Notes: generated from the letters alone by a model not told the origin. DNA of 30,676 nt from JAFANK01 sp036741695 (GCA_036741695.1 DAINRU010000028.1:1-30676), one strand, 5' to 3'. Counted from the first letter of the stretch, positions 1 through 8,453 are shown. A program made the numbers and translations.

Positions 1-228
1 GAAGCTCCCATAAGTGTCAAATTTTTCTCAAAGGCTCCAAGCCGCGGAGTTACCGCTCCATCCAAGTCAGGATCAAGCGCGGGTAGGATCTTTTTCTGCA
101 CCTTAACCTACACCGTAGTCTCGACACTTAATGGATCCGTACGGGGCTCAAATGACCTCAAACGGAGCATACGAAGCGTGAGCCCGTAAGGGCGATACGA
201 TGGATAGTGCGTAGCGTTTTGCTCAAGA
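1..228. other. Gene-free edge, possible end of an integrated element
   Basis: No convincing gene is visible in this stretch. One plus-strand frame stays open from base 1 to a TAA near 190, but it has no recognisable start, ribosome binding site or conserved motif, so it is not called. It could be the tail of a gene that begins outside the window. The base composition is visibly more AT-rich than most of the window. The stretch lies directly 5' of a tRNA 3' fragment, which is where the end of an element integrated in a tRNA gene would be expected. Confidence 0.35.
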
Positions 229-276
229 TGCATGGCATGCAAGAGGTCAACAGTTCGACCCCGTTACCCTCCACCA
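229..276 (+). pseudogene. 3' fragment of tRNA-Ala(GGC), likely attachment-site scar
   Basis: The segment begins with TGCATGGCATGCAAG, which matches the anticodon loop and 3' stem of bacterial tRNA-Ala with anticodon GGC. It continues with a normal variable loop (AGGTC), a T-arm with TTCGACC, a 3' acceptor strand ACCCTCC, discriminator A and an encoded CCA. The 5' half does not complete a tRNA: the 7 nt at the right distance (GGATAGT) pair with only 5 of 7 acceptor bases, no normal D-arm is present, and the 5' anticodon stem pairs at only 3 of 5 positions. The T-stem also has an A-C mismatch. Duplicated tRNA 3' ends are the classic footprint of tyrosine-recombinase integration. Seen: the 48-nt 3' portion. 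Inferred: attachment site. Confidence 0.72.
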
Positions 277-319
277 GGACCTAGCCTGCATCGTATGAGC
301 GTTGCGGGTTTTTCATGGC

Positions 320-348
320 TTGGTGATATTCCCGGTTTTTGGTAGTAT
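320..348 (+). promoter_or_regulatory. Sigma-70-like promoter, leaderless, for the DUF1905 gene
   Basis: TTGGTG (320-325) and TAGTAT (343-348) are separated by exactly 17 nt. The ATG at 358 lies 9 nt after the -10 box, so transcription would begin at or within a few bases of the start codon. There is no Shine-Dalgarno sequence before the ATG, which fits a leaderless mRNA. Confidence 0.6.
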
Positions 349-357
349 AACAACAAT

Positions 358-957
358 ATGAAACTGGCTAAGCTGCAAGAAACCAAGTCAACGATTCGCT
401 TCAGTGCCAAGTTGTTTCGGCCGAAGGCAACCGAAAAGATCGGCTCGTGGACCCTAGCTCTGCCCAAGAACGCGAGTGCGAAGCTTCCATCACGAGGTAT
501 GACGATGGTTGAGGGAACTATCAATAGCTTCCCTTTTCGAGCCGCTCTCGAACCAAACGGCAAAGGAAGCCACTGGCTTAGGGTAAACAAAACCATGCGC
601 AATGCCGCTGGCGCAGATGGCTTGGACATGGTAACGGTGGAGATTACGCGGACCGGAGAAGAACCGGAGATCAGGGTGCCAATGGATCTACGCAGAGCCC
701 TTGCGTCTGCCCCGCTGGCGCAGGCAGGGTGGGAGGACATCACACCACTGGCGCGCCGGGACTGGATTTTCTCGATAAGTTCAGCCAAGCAATCGGAAAC
801 GCGCAGGCGCCGGATCGAGAAAGCGTGCGACATGCTTGCCTCTGGAAAGCGACGATTATGTTGTTTCCCGGGTATAAAGTGGCTTATGAAAAAAAACGCA
901 AAATCATGCGGAATGTGGCTTCAGTTGCCTACCCCAAAAAATCTTTTTTCGCCGTAA
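358..957 (+). CDS. YdeI/OmpD-associated family protein with DUF1905 domain
   Basis: A 199-residue soluble protein. Residues about 12-100 form a DUF1905-type beta-barrel domain (FSAKLF near the start, then GSHWLRVNKTMR). Residues about 110-170 match the YdeI/OmpD-associated (bacteriocin-protection-like) C-terminal domain: alternating PMDLRRALASAP, a WEDITPLARRDWIFSI segment, and the family's usual ending RRRRIEKACDMLASGKRR. The biochemical role of the family is not established. Homologues normally stop soon after the SGKRR motif. Here about 30 extra, AT-rich-coded residues follow, which may reflect a shifted 3' end. The gene sits between a tRNA-Ala fragment and a convergent acetyltransferase gene whose stop directly abuts this one. 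Its lower GC than the neighbours suggests acquisition by transfer. Confidence 0.8.
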   Translation: MKLAKLQETKSTIRFSAKLFRPKATEKIGSWTLALPKNASAKLPSRGMTMVEGTINSFPFRAALEPNGKGSHWLRVNKTMRNAAGADGLDMVTVEITRTGEEPEIRVPMDLRRALASAPLAQAGWEDITPLARRDWIFSISSAKQSETRRRRIEKACDMLASGKRRLCCFPGIKWLMKKNAKSCGMWLQLPTPKNLFSP

Positions 958-1512
958 TCACCTGTTGCTGGGCTTCTCCTTGGCGTAGCGGACGCCGTTG
1001 ATGCCGTCTGGGAACGGCGATTCCACTTCCATAACCATCCCGCACTTTTCCATCACGCGGCGCGACGGCAGATTTGTGACCTGCGCGATGCCGATGATCC
1101 GTCGCAAGCCGACATGCTCGAATCCGACTTCGAGGGAGACCCTTGTTATTTCGGTCGCGAAGCCGTGACCCCAGAAGTCGGGTTTGAGTGCGTAGCCAAC
1201 TTCGATCTCACCTTCCTCGCGCGGAGACGGAAAAATGCCGCCATGCCCAACGACCTGGCCCGCTGAATCGCTAAATATCCAAAACCCGAACCCAGCCTCC
1301 TGCCAGAACCTCATCCAGCGGACGTGGCGATTGCGGGATTCCGCTTTCGTTTGAACCCTTCCAGAGAGCCAACGCTGAATGCGGAGGTCACTATCGGCTT
1401 CGAGGACGTATGCAAGATCATCTTGTTGGACGCGGCGCCCTGTCAAGCGCTGCGTGCGTACGATCGGCGGGGCATTCGCGTGCGCGTGGGAGCCTCTGCG
1501 ATTTCCTGGCAT
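958..1512 (-). CDS. GNAT-family N-acetyltransferase (RimJ/RimL type)
   Basis: A 184-residue GCN5-related acetyltransferase of the RimJ/RimL type, which transfers acetyl from acetyl-CoA to an amine such as a protein N-terminus or a small molecule. The substrate cannot be told from sequence. The core runs from about residue 18 (RTQRLTGRRV). It includes the strand with GHGGIFP, the acetyl-CoA pyrophosphate loop in KPDFWGHGFATE (about residues 112-123), and the family's NLPSRRVMEKCGM helix near residues 146-158. The first 15-18 residues are low-complexity and the true start could be slightly downstream. No Shine-Dalgarno precedes the ATG, but an extended -10 lies 8 nt upstream. The stop abuts the stop of the convergent DUF1905 gene with no intergenic space. 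Confidence 0.82.
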   Translation of the reverse strand: MPGNRRGSHAHANAPPIVRTQRLTGRRVQQDDLAYVLEADSDLRIQRWLSGRVQTKAESRNRHVRWMRFWQEAGFGFWIFSDSAGQVVGHGGIFPSPREEGEIEVGYALKPDFWGHGFATEITRVSLEVGFEHVGLRRIIGIAQVTNLPSRRVMEKCGMVMEVESPFPDGINGVRYAKEKPSNR

Positions 1513-1520
1513 TCCGCAAG

Positions 1521-1529
1521 ATTAGCACA
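1521..1529 (-). promoter_or_regulatory. Extended -10 element before the GNAT gene
   Basis: On the minus strand TGT-GCTAAT reads as a TGn-extended -10 hexamer, 8 nt before the ATG. No clear -35 box is seen. The spacing predicts a leaderless transcript. Confidence 0.35.
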
Positions 1530-1612
1530 ATCCAACGCGGTGCCCTGGGCTGCTTCTGGACGACCCTTGGCAGAGCGCAATGTTCTCGAAGTCGCGGCTG
1601 GCTTCTTAGCGC

Positions 1613-1635
1613 GGGAGGCGCCGTGAGCGCCTCCC
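1613..1635. terminator. Strong GC-rich hairpin downstream of the small minus-strand gene
   Basis: A perfect 9-bp inverted repeat, GGGAGGCGC and GCGCCTCCC, around a 5-nt CGTGA loop. It lies 22 nt past the stop of the minus-strand gene ending at 1657. The best T-rich tail (GGTTTCT) is on the plus strand, so it is not a textbook intrinsic terminator for the minus-strand operon. It may act as an mRNA 3'-end stabiliser or a weak or Rho-aided terminator. Confidence 0.5.
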
Positions 1636-1656
1636 GGTTTCTGTGATGATCTGAGC

Positions 1657-2109
1657 TTAAAAGACTTCGACCGGATACCCGCCGCAGCCTGAGAAGAGAG
1701 CCTTCACCTTCTCCACATCTGTACCCGCGTTATAGCCCGCCACGCTGCGTCCAGCATCGAGCGCCTTGCAATAATCCTCAAAGCGCGCGCCTGGGATCTC
1801 CAGTTCTCCGAGCAGGTCTTCGGTGGAATGAAAGGATTCTATCGTTGGCAACCGCGGGCCGCCTTCGGTGAGGCCGGGCACGCCCATACCGCCGAAGCCC
1901 GTGATGATCCCGCCGCCACTGCCGATCGCCGTGGATTCCGAATCGCCGCTGTAGACAAACTGCGCGCCCGACCGTATGAGGTCATCCTTCGGCGTGTCGC
2001 TCGAGATGATGCGGAGACGTTCGACGTTGTACCCGGCGGCCTTGAGCGCTTCCGTCAAGCTCGTGAGATTATCGTGATTCGGGAACATCCCGACGACCAT
2101 AGTACCCAT
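1657..2109 (-). CDS. Small glycine-rich protein, YflT-like fold suspected
   Basis: A 150-residue protein with no signal peptide or membrane segment. The opening MGTMVVGMFPNHDNLTSLTEAL followed by AAGYNVERLRIIS resembles the start of the general-stress YflT-type alpha/beta domain, in which a beta strand leads into a helix that pairs sequence neighbours. A glycine-rich central stretch (about residues 60-80) separates this from a C-terminal part containing an EDYCKALDAGRSVAGYNAG segment, as in proteins with a repeated half. No catalytic motif is seen and the function is unknown. The start is well supported: AAGGAG lies 6 nt before the ATG. It is 15 nt downstream of the TonB-dependent receptor stop and is probably co-transcribed with it. 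A strong hairpin follows. Confidence 0.7.
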   Translation of the reverse strand: MGTMVVGMFPNHDNLTSLTEALKAAGYNVERLRIISSDTPKDDLIRSGAQFVYSGDSESTAIGSGGGIITGFGGMGVPGLTEGGPRLPTIESFHSTEDLLGELEIPGARFEDYCKALDAGRSVAGYNAGTDVEKVKALFSGCGGYPVEVF

Positions 2110-2124
2110 GGTAGACTCCTTGAT

Positions 2125-4680
2125 CTAGTAACGAAGTGAGCCCCAGCGGTGTTCGAAGGTCACCATCAACATATGCGGCGGAGCGTTGTAGCCTGTGGTG
2201 CAATACACGCCCGGTAGACTCGAATTGCAGCCTTGGGTATACCCGGGTCCTCCCAGTTGCGGAACACCGAAGTTGAACAGCGGCCAAATGGCGGCATTCG
2301 CATTGAAAATGTTGGTCCAGGCGATGTGGAGGGAGTTTTCGCCGAACGGGAAGCTAGTGCCGGCGTTGTAGATCCAAAACGGCGGCTGGTTGTATGCATT
2401 GCCCTTGGCATAGTAGTTCGCGCCGAAAAATGCCGTTGCGTGCGCCGAATTCTCGTAATTGAGCGTCCAGCCGTACTTGTGGATCGGCACGCCCAGGTAT
2501 TGCTGGTTGTTGACGACGTCGCCCAGCTGCGCCATCGTGAGCGCGTCGACGCCGGTTGGATATGCGGATTGGATGTTGTAATTGATACCTGCGCTGAAGT
2601 CAGTGGCGATCCGCGCGGTCCCAGAGAATTCGAGGCCTTGGTAGACCGTGCCCGAGAGGTTCACCGGCATAGAGATGTACGAAACCGTGCCGAAGAATGG
2701 AGGCCCGAACATCAACCCCGGCGGCGCCGGGAACAGGCCGTAGAATATGTGGTTGGTGACGTTTGTGTGATACAAGTCAAGGCTGACCTGTCCGACAGGA
2801 CCAAATGTCCGCTGATACCCGAGGTCGGAACCAACCGCGGTCTCCGCCTTGAGGTTCGGGTTTCCGCTCGTCGCCACGCAGAAGCTGCACGTCGGGCCGT
2901 TAAGGTTTTGTAGCGAGCTCAGATTGAGCGGGCTGAACAGCGCTGAAAGTTGTGGCGGTGCGAAGCCTGTGCCGAACGAGAACTTCAACACGCTGTCGCT
3001 GTCCGGCTTGAACACGGCTGTGAATCGCGGATCAAGCCGCTTCACAAGCACGGTGTTGTAGTTGCTGTATATCAAAGCGAGGGTGAGATCGAGCTTCGAA
3101 CTCGCCTGGTAGTCGTCACGGGCCATATACTGGCGATATAGCTCAATGCCTTGCGCCGTCGGCATTAACTCGGAGAAGGGCACGTTGAGCCCTTGGAACG
3201 GCGGATTTGGGTTCGTCGGATTCTGCCCGAAGTAGAAGTTGTCGGTATTGGCGCCCCAGGCCAGGGTGATGTTGTGTGGGCCGAAATCCTTCGTCCAAGA
3301 GGCCAGGTCACCCGTGAGGCGGTCGACGGAGCGCGTTTCGAAGCAACATGGCAGCCCCACCGGCTCGCTGTAGCCGTCGACCACGCGTTCCAGCAGCTGA
3401 GAGTACGAGCGCAAGATCAGCGTTCCGCCGCCAAGCGCAGTGTGAAAATCCGCCGTGTACTTGGGCTGGATGTTCCAGACGTAGTCGCCGGGGAACCCGT
3501 AGAACACGGGCAAGCCCGTCGCAGAATCGATGATGGGCGCGCCCGTCGATGTGTAGTCCGGATTGCCGACCAATCCGAGCTGGTCGCGGGTATCGCTCTC
3601 GAGCGAGCTGCCTATCTCGAGAGAGGTCGAGTCCGAGAAGTCATAGCGCAGCTTGCCCAAGAACGACTTCAGGTTCATGCTCTGCGTCGGATGCGCGATG
3701 CAACAACCAGTCACCGTGCCGCTGGACGGCTGATAGATCGCTAGATAAGGAAAAGGAACGTATCCGTTCGTTTGATATTGATGCAAATCTATCAGATATC
3801 CAAAACGCCCGACTGTATTTGTCTCCAACACGTTGAAATCGCTGGTGAAAAAGCCCCCAAAGCCCAACAATACTTGACCGCCTTCGGTCTTGGCGGGCTC
3901 GCGCGTGACGAGATTGATCGTGCCGCCGATCGTGTTTGCTCCGAACAGCGAGGCACCGCTCAACCCCTTGACCACCTCGACGCGTGAATAAATGGCCGGA
4001 GTGAGCGATGAGGTGTCGAAGTCGCCGTATTGGCCGTTCCGCATTGGCTCGCCGTCTTGGAGCACCAGGATCTCATAGCCCGTGTTGCTGGTGCCATCAG
4101 CCCCGCCGCCAAAGCCGCCGGCGCCGCGAATCGTAAACGTCGTCACCGCACCAGGCGCGCCGTTGTCATATCGCTCCATGGTGACACCGTTCTGTGCCTC
4201 GAGCCCGTAGTTGACCTGCAGCGAACCTTGGTTGAGCATCTGGGCAGCGGTGACGGTGAAGTTGGAACTCGGCGCGGTATTGAGGGTCGCGTGGCCTGTC
4301 ACCGTCACCCGTCCGATCGTGCTGATGTTCGTCGTAGTGACTGGTTGGAGCGTGATCTGGAGCGTCAGGGACTGACCGTCGCCAAGCCCGATCGCCGATG
4401 AGCTGGCCGTGAGATACTCCTTGGCTGAAGCCCGGACGACGTACGTGCCTGCCGCAAGCCCGGTGAACGAGAACGCACCGTCCTTCGCGCTGTGGGTCTT
4501 GAACGATGCGCCCGAGCCGACGAGCTCCACCGTCGCGCCTGCGACGACGCCACCATTGGCGTCGACCACGACGCCGCTGACCGTGCCGGTCGGCGCCGCC
4601 GACGCCGGCGCGAACAACAAACACGAACACGCGAACAACAAGAACAAGGCAGTAAGCAATGCAGACCGATTCATATGCAT
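2125..4680 (-). CDS. TonB-dependent outer-membrane receptor with N-terminal carboxypeptidase-like domain
   Basis: An 851-residue outer-membrane active-transport protein. Residues 1-28 are a signal peptide (hydrophobic core, then APASAAP). Residues about 31-115 form a carboxypeptidase-regulatory-like beta-sandwich (GTVSGVVVDANGGVVAGATVELVG). The plug domain follows (about 125-260), with FTIRGAGG, the dispensable loop VLQDGEP, RVEVVKGLSGASLFG and GGTINLVTRE. The remainder is a beta-barrel ending in an aromatic residue (Tyr), as required for barrel insertion. The substrate is unknown. It is divergent from a nucleoside ABC importer and precedes a small stress-like gene. Two in-frame ATGs exist: 4680 (GAGG 8 nt upstream) and 4674 (AGGGAG 6 nt upstream), and the choice is unresolved. 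The 127-nt divergent gap (4681-4807) must hold both promoters, but no clear -35/-10 pair was recognised in it. Confidence 0.92.
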   Translation of the reverse strand: MHMNRSALLTALFLLFACSCLLFAPASAAPTGTVSGVVVDANGGVVAGATVELVGSGASFKTHSAKDGAFSFTGLAAGTYVVRASAKEYLTASSSAIGLGDGQSLTLQITLQPVTTTNISTIGRVTVTGHATLNTAPSSNFTVTAAQMLNQGSLQVNYGLEAQNGVTMERYDNGAPGAVTTFTIRGAGGFGGGADGTSNTGYEILVLQDGEPMRNGQYGDFDTSSLTPAIYSRVEVVKGLSGASLFGANTIGGTINLVTREPAKTEGGQVLLGFGGFFTSDFNVLETNTVGRFGYLIDLHQYQTNGYVPFPYLAIYQPSSGTVTGCCIAHPTQSMNLKSFLGKLRYDFSDSTSLEIGSSLESDTRDQLGLVGNPDYTSTGAPIIDSATGLPVFYGFPGDYVWNIQPKYTADFHTALGGGTLILRSYSQLLERVVDGYSEPVGLPCCFETRSVDRLTGDLASWTKDFGPHNITLAWGANTDNFYFGQNPTNPNPPFQGLNVPFSELMPTAQGIELYRQYMARDDYQASSKLDLTLALIYSNYNTVLVKRLDPRFTAVFKPDSDSVLKFSFGTGFAPPQLSALFSPLNLSSLQNLNGPTCSFCVATSGNPNLKAETAVGSDLGYQRTFGPVGQVSLDLYHTNVTNHIFYGLFPAPPGLMFGPPFFGTVSYISMPVNLSGTVYQGLEFSGTARIATDFSAGINYNIQSAYPTGVDALTMAQLGDVVNNQQYLGVPIHKYGWTLNYENSAHATAFFGANYYAKGNAYNQPPFWIYNAGTSFPFGENSLHIAWTNIFNANAAIWPLFNFGVPQLGGPGYTQGCNSSLPGVYCTTGYNAPPHMLMVTFEHRWGSLRY

Positions 4681-4807
4681 CTCCCTCGCCTCAAGGACCT
4701 ACAGTTTGCGAGGCGTTCTGAGCTCGGTGGAAGCGGCCCTGTCGAACACACTGCCTCGAAGGAAGGGCACCGGGCGCGGGCGCTCTAACGGTCGAAAGGC
4801 CTTGAAG

Positions 4808-5875
4808 ATGAACGCACCGTGGAAGTCGTTGTGCTTTCTCAGCGCCATGACGTGTCTCGCGATTCTTGCGGCCGCGTGCTCGCATGGCCAGAGCTCGCAG
4901 TCCCCTGGTACGGGCGGCCAGGCTGGGGCGCTCGTCCTTGGCATGGTCACAGACGTCGGGGGCTTGGGCGACAAGTCGTTCAACGACTCGGCTCATAAGG
5001 GCCTGCTGCAGGCGCATGCCGACCTGCATGCATCCATCTCGGTGCTGCAGTCCAGATCAGTGTCTGACTACGCGCCGAACCTCTCGACCCTGGCGCAGCA
5101 AGGCGACACGCTTGTCTTCGCCATCGGTTTTCTCATGCATGACTCCCTCGACGACGTTGCGCAGCGCTTCCCCGCTTCACACTTCGCGATCATCGACTCG
5201 GTCGTGGAACGACCAAACGTCACGTCTGTAACCTTCAAGGAAGAGGAAAGCTCGTTCTTGGCGGGCGTGCTCGCAGGTCTCGTGACCAGAACACAGATCC
5301 TCGGGTTTCTGGGCGGTATCCCCTCGCCGCTCATCGAGAAGTTTCGTGATGGCTTCGAAGCCGGCGTCAAGTCCGTTAATCCTCGAGCGCAGATCATCGT
5401 CAAGTACACAAACTCATTTGACGATGTCGCTTCCGGTAAAGAGTTCGCCGCGGTGCTGTACGATCAGGGCGCAGATATCATCTACACGGCGGCCGGCAAA
5501 TGTGGCCTTGGCGCCATCGATGAGGTGAAGGCCCGGCCGGCCGGCGACTACATCATCGGAGTCGATTCAGATCAAGATGCGCTCGCTCCGGGCAAAGTCC
5601 TGACCAGCGCGCTGAAACACGTCGATAATGCCGTGTTCGCGCTCTCGGCGGACGCGGCGAAAGGCAAGATACCAACAGGTCACGTCGTCCTCGGCCTCAA
5701 GGAAGGCGGCGTTGGTCTGACGCCGATGACGTTCACCCGCTCCCTGCTGCCGCGCGGCACGATAGCGACCCTGGCCAGCTACCGACACGCCATCGTCGAC
5801 GGCACACTCATCGTCCCGTCGACCCCAGACGAGCTGAAAAGCTTCCACCCGGTTGCACCCTCTGCACTGAAGTGA
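4808..5875 (+). CDS. BMP-family nucleoside-binding lipoprotein of an ABC importer
   Basis: A 355-residue periplasm-facing solute-binding lipoprotein of the BMP/PnrA (TmpC) family, whose studied members bind purine nucleosides. The signal peptide ends in LAAAC, with the lipidated Cys at residue 24. Family motifs are clear: LVLGMVTDVGGLGDKSFND near the mature start, SFLAGVLAG, GFLGG, DIIYTAAG, and IIGVDSDQD, whose Asp contacts ligand in known structures. The reading frame is open far upstream, but the ATG at 4808 is chosen because it begins the signal peptide and has AAGG 8 nt upstream. The stop overlaps the GTG of the ATPase gene by 4 nt (GTGA), indicating coupled translation. Nucleoside specificity is inferred from family and from deoC nearby. 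Confidence 0.9.
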   Translation: MNAPWKSLCFLSAMTCLAILAAACSHGQSSQSPGTGGQAGALVLGMVTDVGGLGDKSFNDSAHKGLLQAHADLHASISVLQSRSVSDYAPNLSTLAQQGDTLVFAIGFLMHDSLDDVAQRFPASHFAIIDSVVERPNVTSVTFKEEESSFLAGVLAGLVTRTQILGFLGGIPSPLIEKFRDGFEAGVKSVNPRAQIIVKYTNSFDDVASGKEFAAVLYDQGADIIYTAAGKCGLGAIDEVKARPAGDYIIGVDSDQDALAPGKVLTSALKHVDNAVFALSADAAKGKIPTGHVVLGLKEGGVGLTPMTFTRSLLPRGTIATLASYRHAIVDGTLIVPSTPDELKSFHPVAPSALK

Positions 5876-7395
5876 ACCGCGGCCACGCGCCGCTTGCGCT
5901 GAGCTGTCGCGGCATCATCAAACGATTCGGCGCAGTGACTGCCGTCGATGGGGTCGACTTCGACGTGCGCGCAGGCGAGATCCATGCGCTCGTGGGCGAG
6001 AATGGAGCGGGCAAGAGCACCCTCATGAACGTGCTCTACGGGGTGCTTGCGCCGGATGAGGGGACGATCGAGGTTCGCGGGGAGCGAGTTGAATTCGCCA
6101 GCTGCGCTCGGGCGATGGAAGCCGGCATCGGGATGGTCTTCCAGCACTATCTGCTCGTCGAACGGTTTTCCGTGGCTGAGAATGTTCTGCTCGGGTGCGA
6201 ACCGGCGGTACACGGTTTTGTCGATGGACGCGCGGCGCTGTCACGCGTTCAAGAGCTCGCCAATCGCTATCGCTTCACGATCGACCCATCTCAAGCCGTT
6301 GAGACACTCGGGGTCGGTGCACGCCAGCAAGTTGAGCTGTTGCGCGTGCTTGGGCGGCGCCCGCAGATCGTCATCCTGGACGAGCCAACCGCCGCGCTGT
6401 CACCGATCGAGACCGAGGGGCTTTTCGCTGTGATGCAGCGCCTGCGCGAGGAAGGGCGAGCCGTCATCTTCATCACCCATAAACTCAAGGAGGTCATGCG
6501 GCTATGCGATCGGGTGACTGTGCTTCGCCGGGGACGAGTCGTCGGAACTGTCAATCGAGCTGACGCGGATGAGGCGCAGCTCGCGTTGATGATGATCGGC
6601 TCAAAGATCCACGATTCCGCGGAGCCAAGACGCGCGCCGGTCCCATCGGCCCCCATCATCCTCGCCATGGACGATCTGAGCGCCGACCGCGACGACGGGG
6701 CCGCTGGAGTCTCTGGTCTGCGCCTGGCGGCCCGTGCCGGTGAGATCATCGGCATCGCAGGGGTGGAGGGCAACGGGCAGCTCGAGTTCGCCGAGGCGCT
6801 GTATGGGATCCGCCCGACCACAACTGGCACCATCCGCTTGGACGGTGTGGACCTCACCCGCGCGTCCGTGCCTGAACGCCGGCGGGCAGGCCTGCGCTAT
6901 ATATCGCCCGACCGCCAACGCGAGGGTCTCGTCCTCGATTTCGACGCAGTCGAGAATGCACTACTCGGCGACGAGCGATTCACGCGCCGAGCCGCGTTGC
7001 TCGACGTCGCTTCAGGCCGGAGGCGAGCGGACGATATCGCGCGTGACTTCAGGATTGATGCATACGAACCGATGGCGCCGATGCGCCACTTTTCCGGCGG
7101 CACGCAGCAGAAGTTCCTTGTCGGCCGTGAAACGGCGGACACGCCCCGTGTCGTCATCGCATTCGCGCCGACACGCGGAGTTGACATCAGCGCGGCTCAG
7201 AGCATCTACGATCGCCTCGCCAGGATCAGCGCCGCGGGCGCGTGCATCCTCCTCATATCCTACGATCTCGATGAGATCCGCGCCCTCGCCGACCGCGTTC
7301 TCGTCTTCCATGGAGGAAGCGTCGCCGGAGAGCTCTCGATAGAGCTCGCAGATGATGCATCGCTCGGCCGCCTCATGGGCAGCGGCGCGCCGTGA
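5872..7395 (+). CDS. Double-domain ABC ATPase of the nucleoside importer
   Basis: A 507-residue cytoplasmic ATPase with two nucleotide-binding domains, powering nucleoside uptake. Domain 1 (about residues 8-240) has an intact Walker A GENGAGKST at 42-50, a Q-loop in GMVFQHY, a signature-like LGVGARQQVELLR, Walker B ILDEPTAAL and an H-loop ITHK. Domain 2 (about 260-500) has a degenerate Walker A (GVEGNGQ, no Lys-Ser/Thr), signature FSGGTQQKFLVGRE and a Walker B-like VVIAFAPTRGVD without the catalytic Glu. This asymmetry is normal for the sugar/nucleoside (RbsA, NupO) class. The first signature is unusual: Gly replaces the Ser of the usual LSVG. It starts at GTG inside the preceding stop and its own TGA overlaps the next GTG. 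Confidence 0.92.
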   Translation: MNRGHAPLALSCRGIIKRFGAVTAVDGVDFDVRAGEIHALVGENGAGKSTLMNVLYGVLAPDEGTIEVRGERVEFASCARAMEAGIGMVFQHYLLVERFSVAENVLLGCEPAVHGFVDGRAALSRVQELANRYRFTIDPSQAVETLGVGARQQVELLRVLGRRPQIVILDEPTAALSPIETEGLFAVMQRLREEGRAVIFITHKLKEVMRLCDRVTVLRRGRVVGTVNRADADEAQLALMMIGSKIHDSAEPRRAPVPSAPIILAMDDLSADRDDGAAGVSGLRLAARAGEIIGIAGVEGNGQLEFAEALYGIRPTTTGTIRLDGVDLTRASVPERRRAGLRYISPDRQREGLVLDFDAVENALLGDERFTRRAALLDVASGRRRADDIARDFRIDAYEPMAPMRHFSGGTQQKFLVGRETADTPRVVIAFAPTRGVDISAAQSIYDRLARISAAGACILLISYDLDEIRALADRVLVFHGGSVAGELSIELADDASLGRLMGSGAP

Positions 7396-8453
7396 GACGC
7401 ATCGCTATGGGTCTGGTTGCTCCCCTGCTCGCGCTCGCCGTTGGCAGCTTCGTCATCCTCGCGGCCAGGGAAAATCCCCTTGCCGCATATGGCGCGCTCG
7501 TGAACGGCGCGTTCGGTTCGGTCCAAGGGCTCGCGGAGACACTGGCGCAGACAACCGTGTTCGTGTTCGCCGGGCTCAGCGTTGCCATCGCATTTCGCGC
7601 CGGCTTGTTCAACATCGGTGCCGAGGGTCAGCTCGTGAGCGGCGCCTTGTGCGCGGCCGTCGCTGGCGCATACGTGCACTTGCCGAGCCCGCTTGAAATA
7701 CCGCTCTGCCTGGCTGCAGGCGCTTTGGGCGGCGCGATCCTCGGATCCATCGCCGGTGCCCTGCGAGCGCGCTACGGGGCGAGCGAAGTCATCACCACCA
7801 TCATGCTGAACTACATCGCCTACCTCGGCGCGAACTACCTCGTGTCGGGGCCGTTGCGTGGATCGCCCTTCGCGCCGGAAACTGCCACGATCGACACCAC
7901 AGCGATGCTGCACCCCATCATCCCCGACACGCGCCTGACTGCCGCTCTTCCGCTCGCGATGCTCACCGCGGCGGCGCTGTGGTGGTGGCTTAGAGCCACG
8001 GTCGCGGGCTTCGAACTGCGCACCGTCGGGCGCTCGGAGCGCGTCGCCCGGTATGCCGGTATCTCCGTGCCCGGCGTCATCCTGAAGACCATGGCGCTGA
8101 GCGGCGCCCTCGCCGGCATAGGCGGCGCATGCGAGGTCATGGGACTGCTGCACCGCTTCAACGCTCAGCTCTCGCCGGGGTACGGTTTCACCTCCATCGC
8201 GGTGGCGTTGCTCGCGCAATCGAACCCTCTTGGGGTTATAGCCTCCGGCTTCTTCTTCGGCGTCCTGCAAAATGGCGCTCTCTCGATGCAGTCGCAGGCG
8301 ATGGTTCCGAAGGATCTCGTCTCGATCATCGAGGGCCTTGTCATCCTCTTCGTGTCAGCCAGCTGGGCTGGGTCAAGGCTTACCGTACACAGGGCACCTG
8401 CGACCGCGGACCCCCTCGCCCCTGACGGACCCCTCACATCGGGGCCGGCGTAA
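7392..8453 (+). CDS. Nucleoside ABC transporter permease 1
   Basis: A 353-residue inner-membrane permease of the BPD_transp_2 (RbsC/NupP) type, with about 8-10 hydrophobic helices. Family motifs include GLSVAIAFRAGLFNIGAEGQ (about residues 60-80), RARYGASEVITTIMLNYIAYLG, and LSPGYGFTSIAVALLAQSNPLG near residues 258-279. It pairs with the second permease to form the membrane channel. The start is taken as GTG 7392, which overlaps the ATPase stop by 4 nt. An ATG five codons later (7407) is possible but would break the overlap pattern. The last 25 residues are Pro/Ala-rich and poorly conserved. Its stop lies 2 nt before the next start codon. Confidence 0.9.
   Translation: MRRIAMGLVAPLLALAVGSFVILAARENPLAAYGALVNGAFGSVQGLAETLAQTTVFVFAGLSVAIAFRAGLFNIGAEGQLVSGALCAAVAGAYVHLPSPLEIPLCLAAGALGGAILGSIAGALRARYGASEVITTIMLNYIAYLGANYLVSGPLRGSPFAPETATIDTTAMLHPIIPDTRLTAALPLAMLTAAALWWWLRATVAGFELRTVGRSERVARYAGISVPGVILKTMALSGALAGIGGACEVMGLLHRFNAQLSPGYGFTSIAVALLAQSNPLGVIASGFFFGVLQNGALSMQSQAMVPKDLVSIIEGLVILFVSASWAGSRLTVHRAPATADPLAPDGPLTSGPA

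Noticed and set aside
1..276. Partial tmRNA (ssrA)
   Set aside because: The 3' end resembles an Ala acceptor, as in tmRNA, but a normal anticodon loop GGC and stem are present and no tag-peptide frame ending in ALAA is found.
4409..4807. N-terminal extension of the nucleoside-binding lipoprotein frame
   Set aside because: It runs antisense through the TonB receptor's signal and first domain. The ATG at 4808 starts a proper lipoprotein signal peptide.
7260..8270. 336-residue minus-strand open frame
   Set aside because: It is antisense to the ATPase and permease genes, low-complexity (Glu/Arg/Gly/His-rich), and matches no family. High GC creates such frames.
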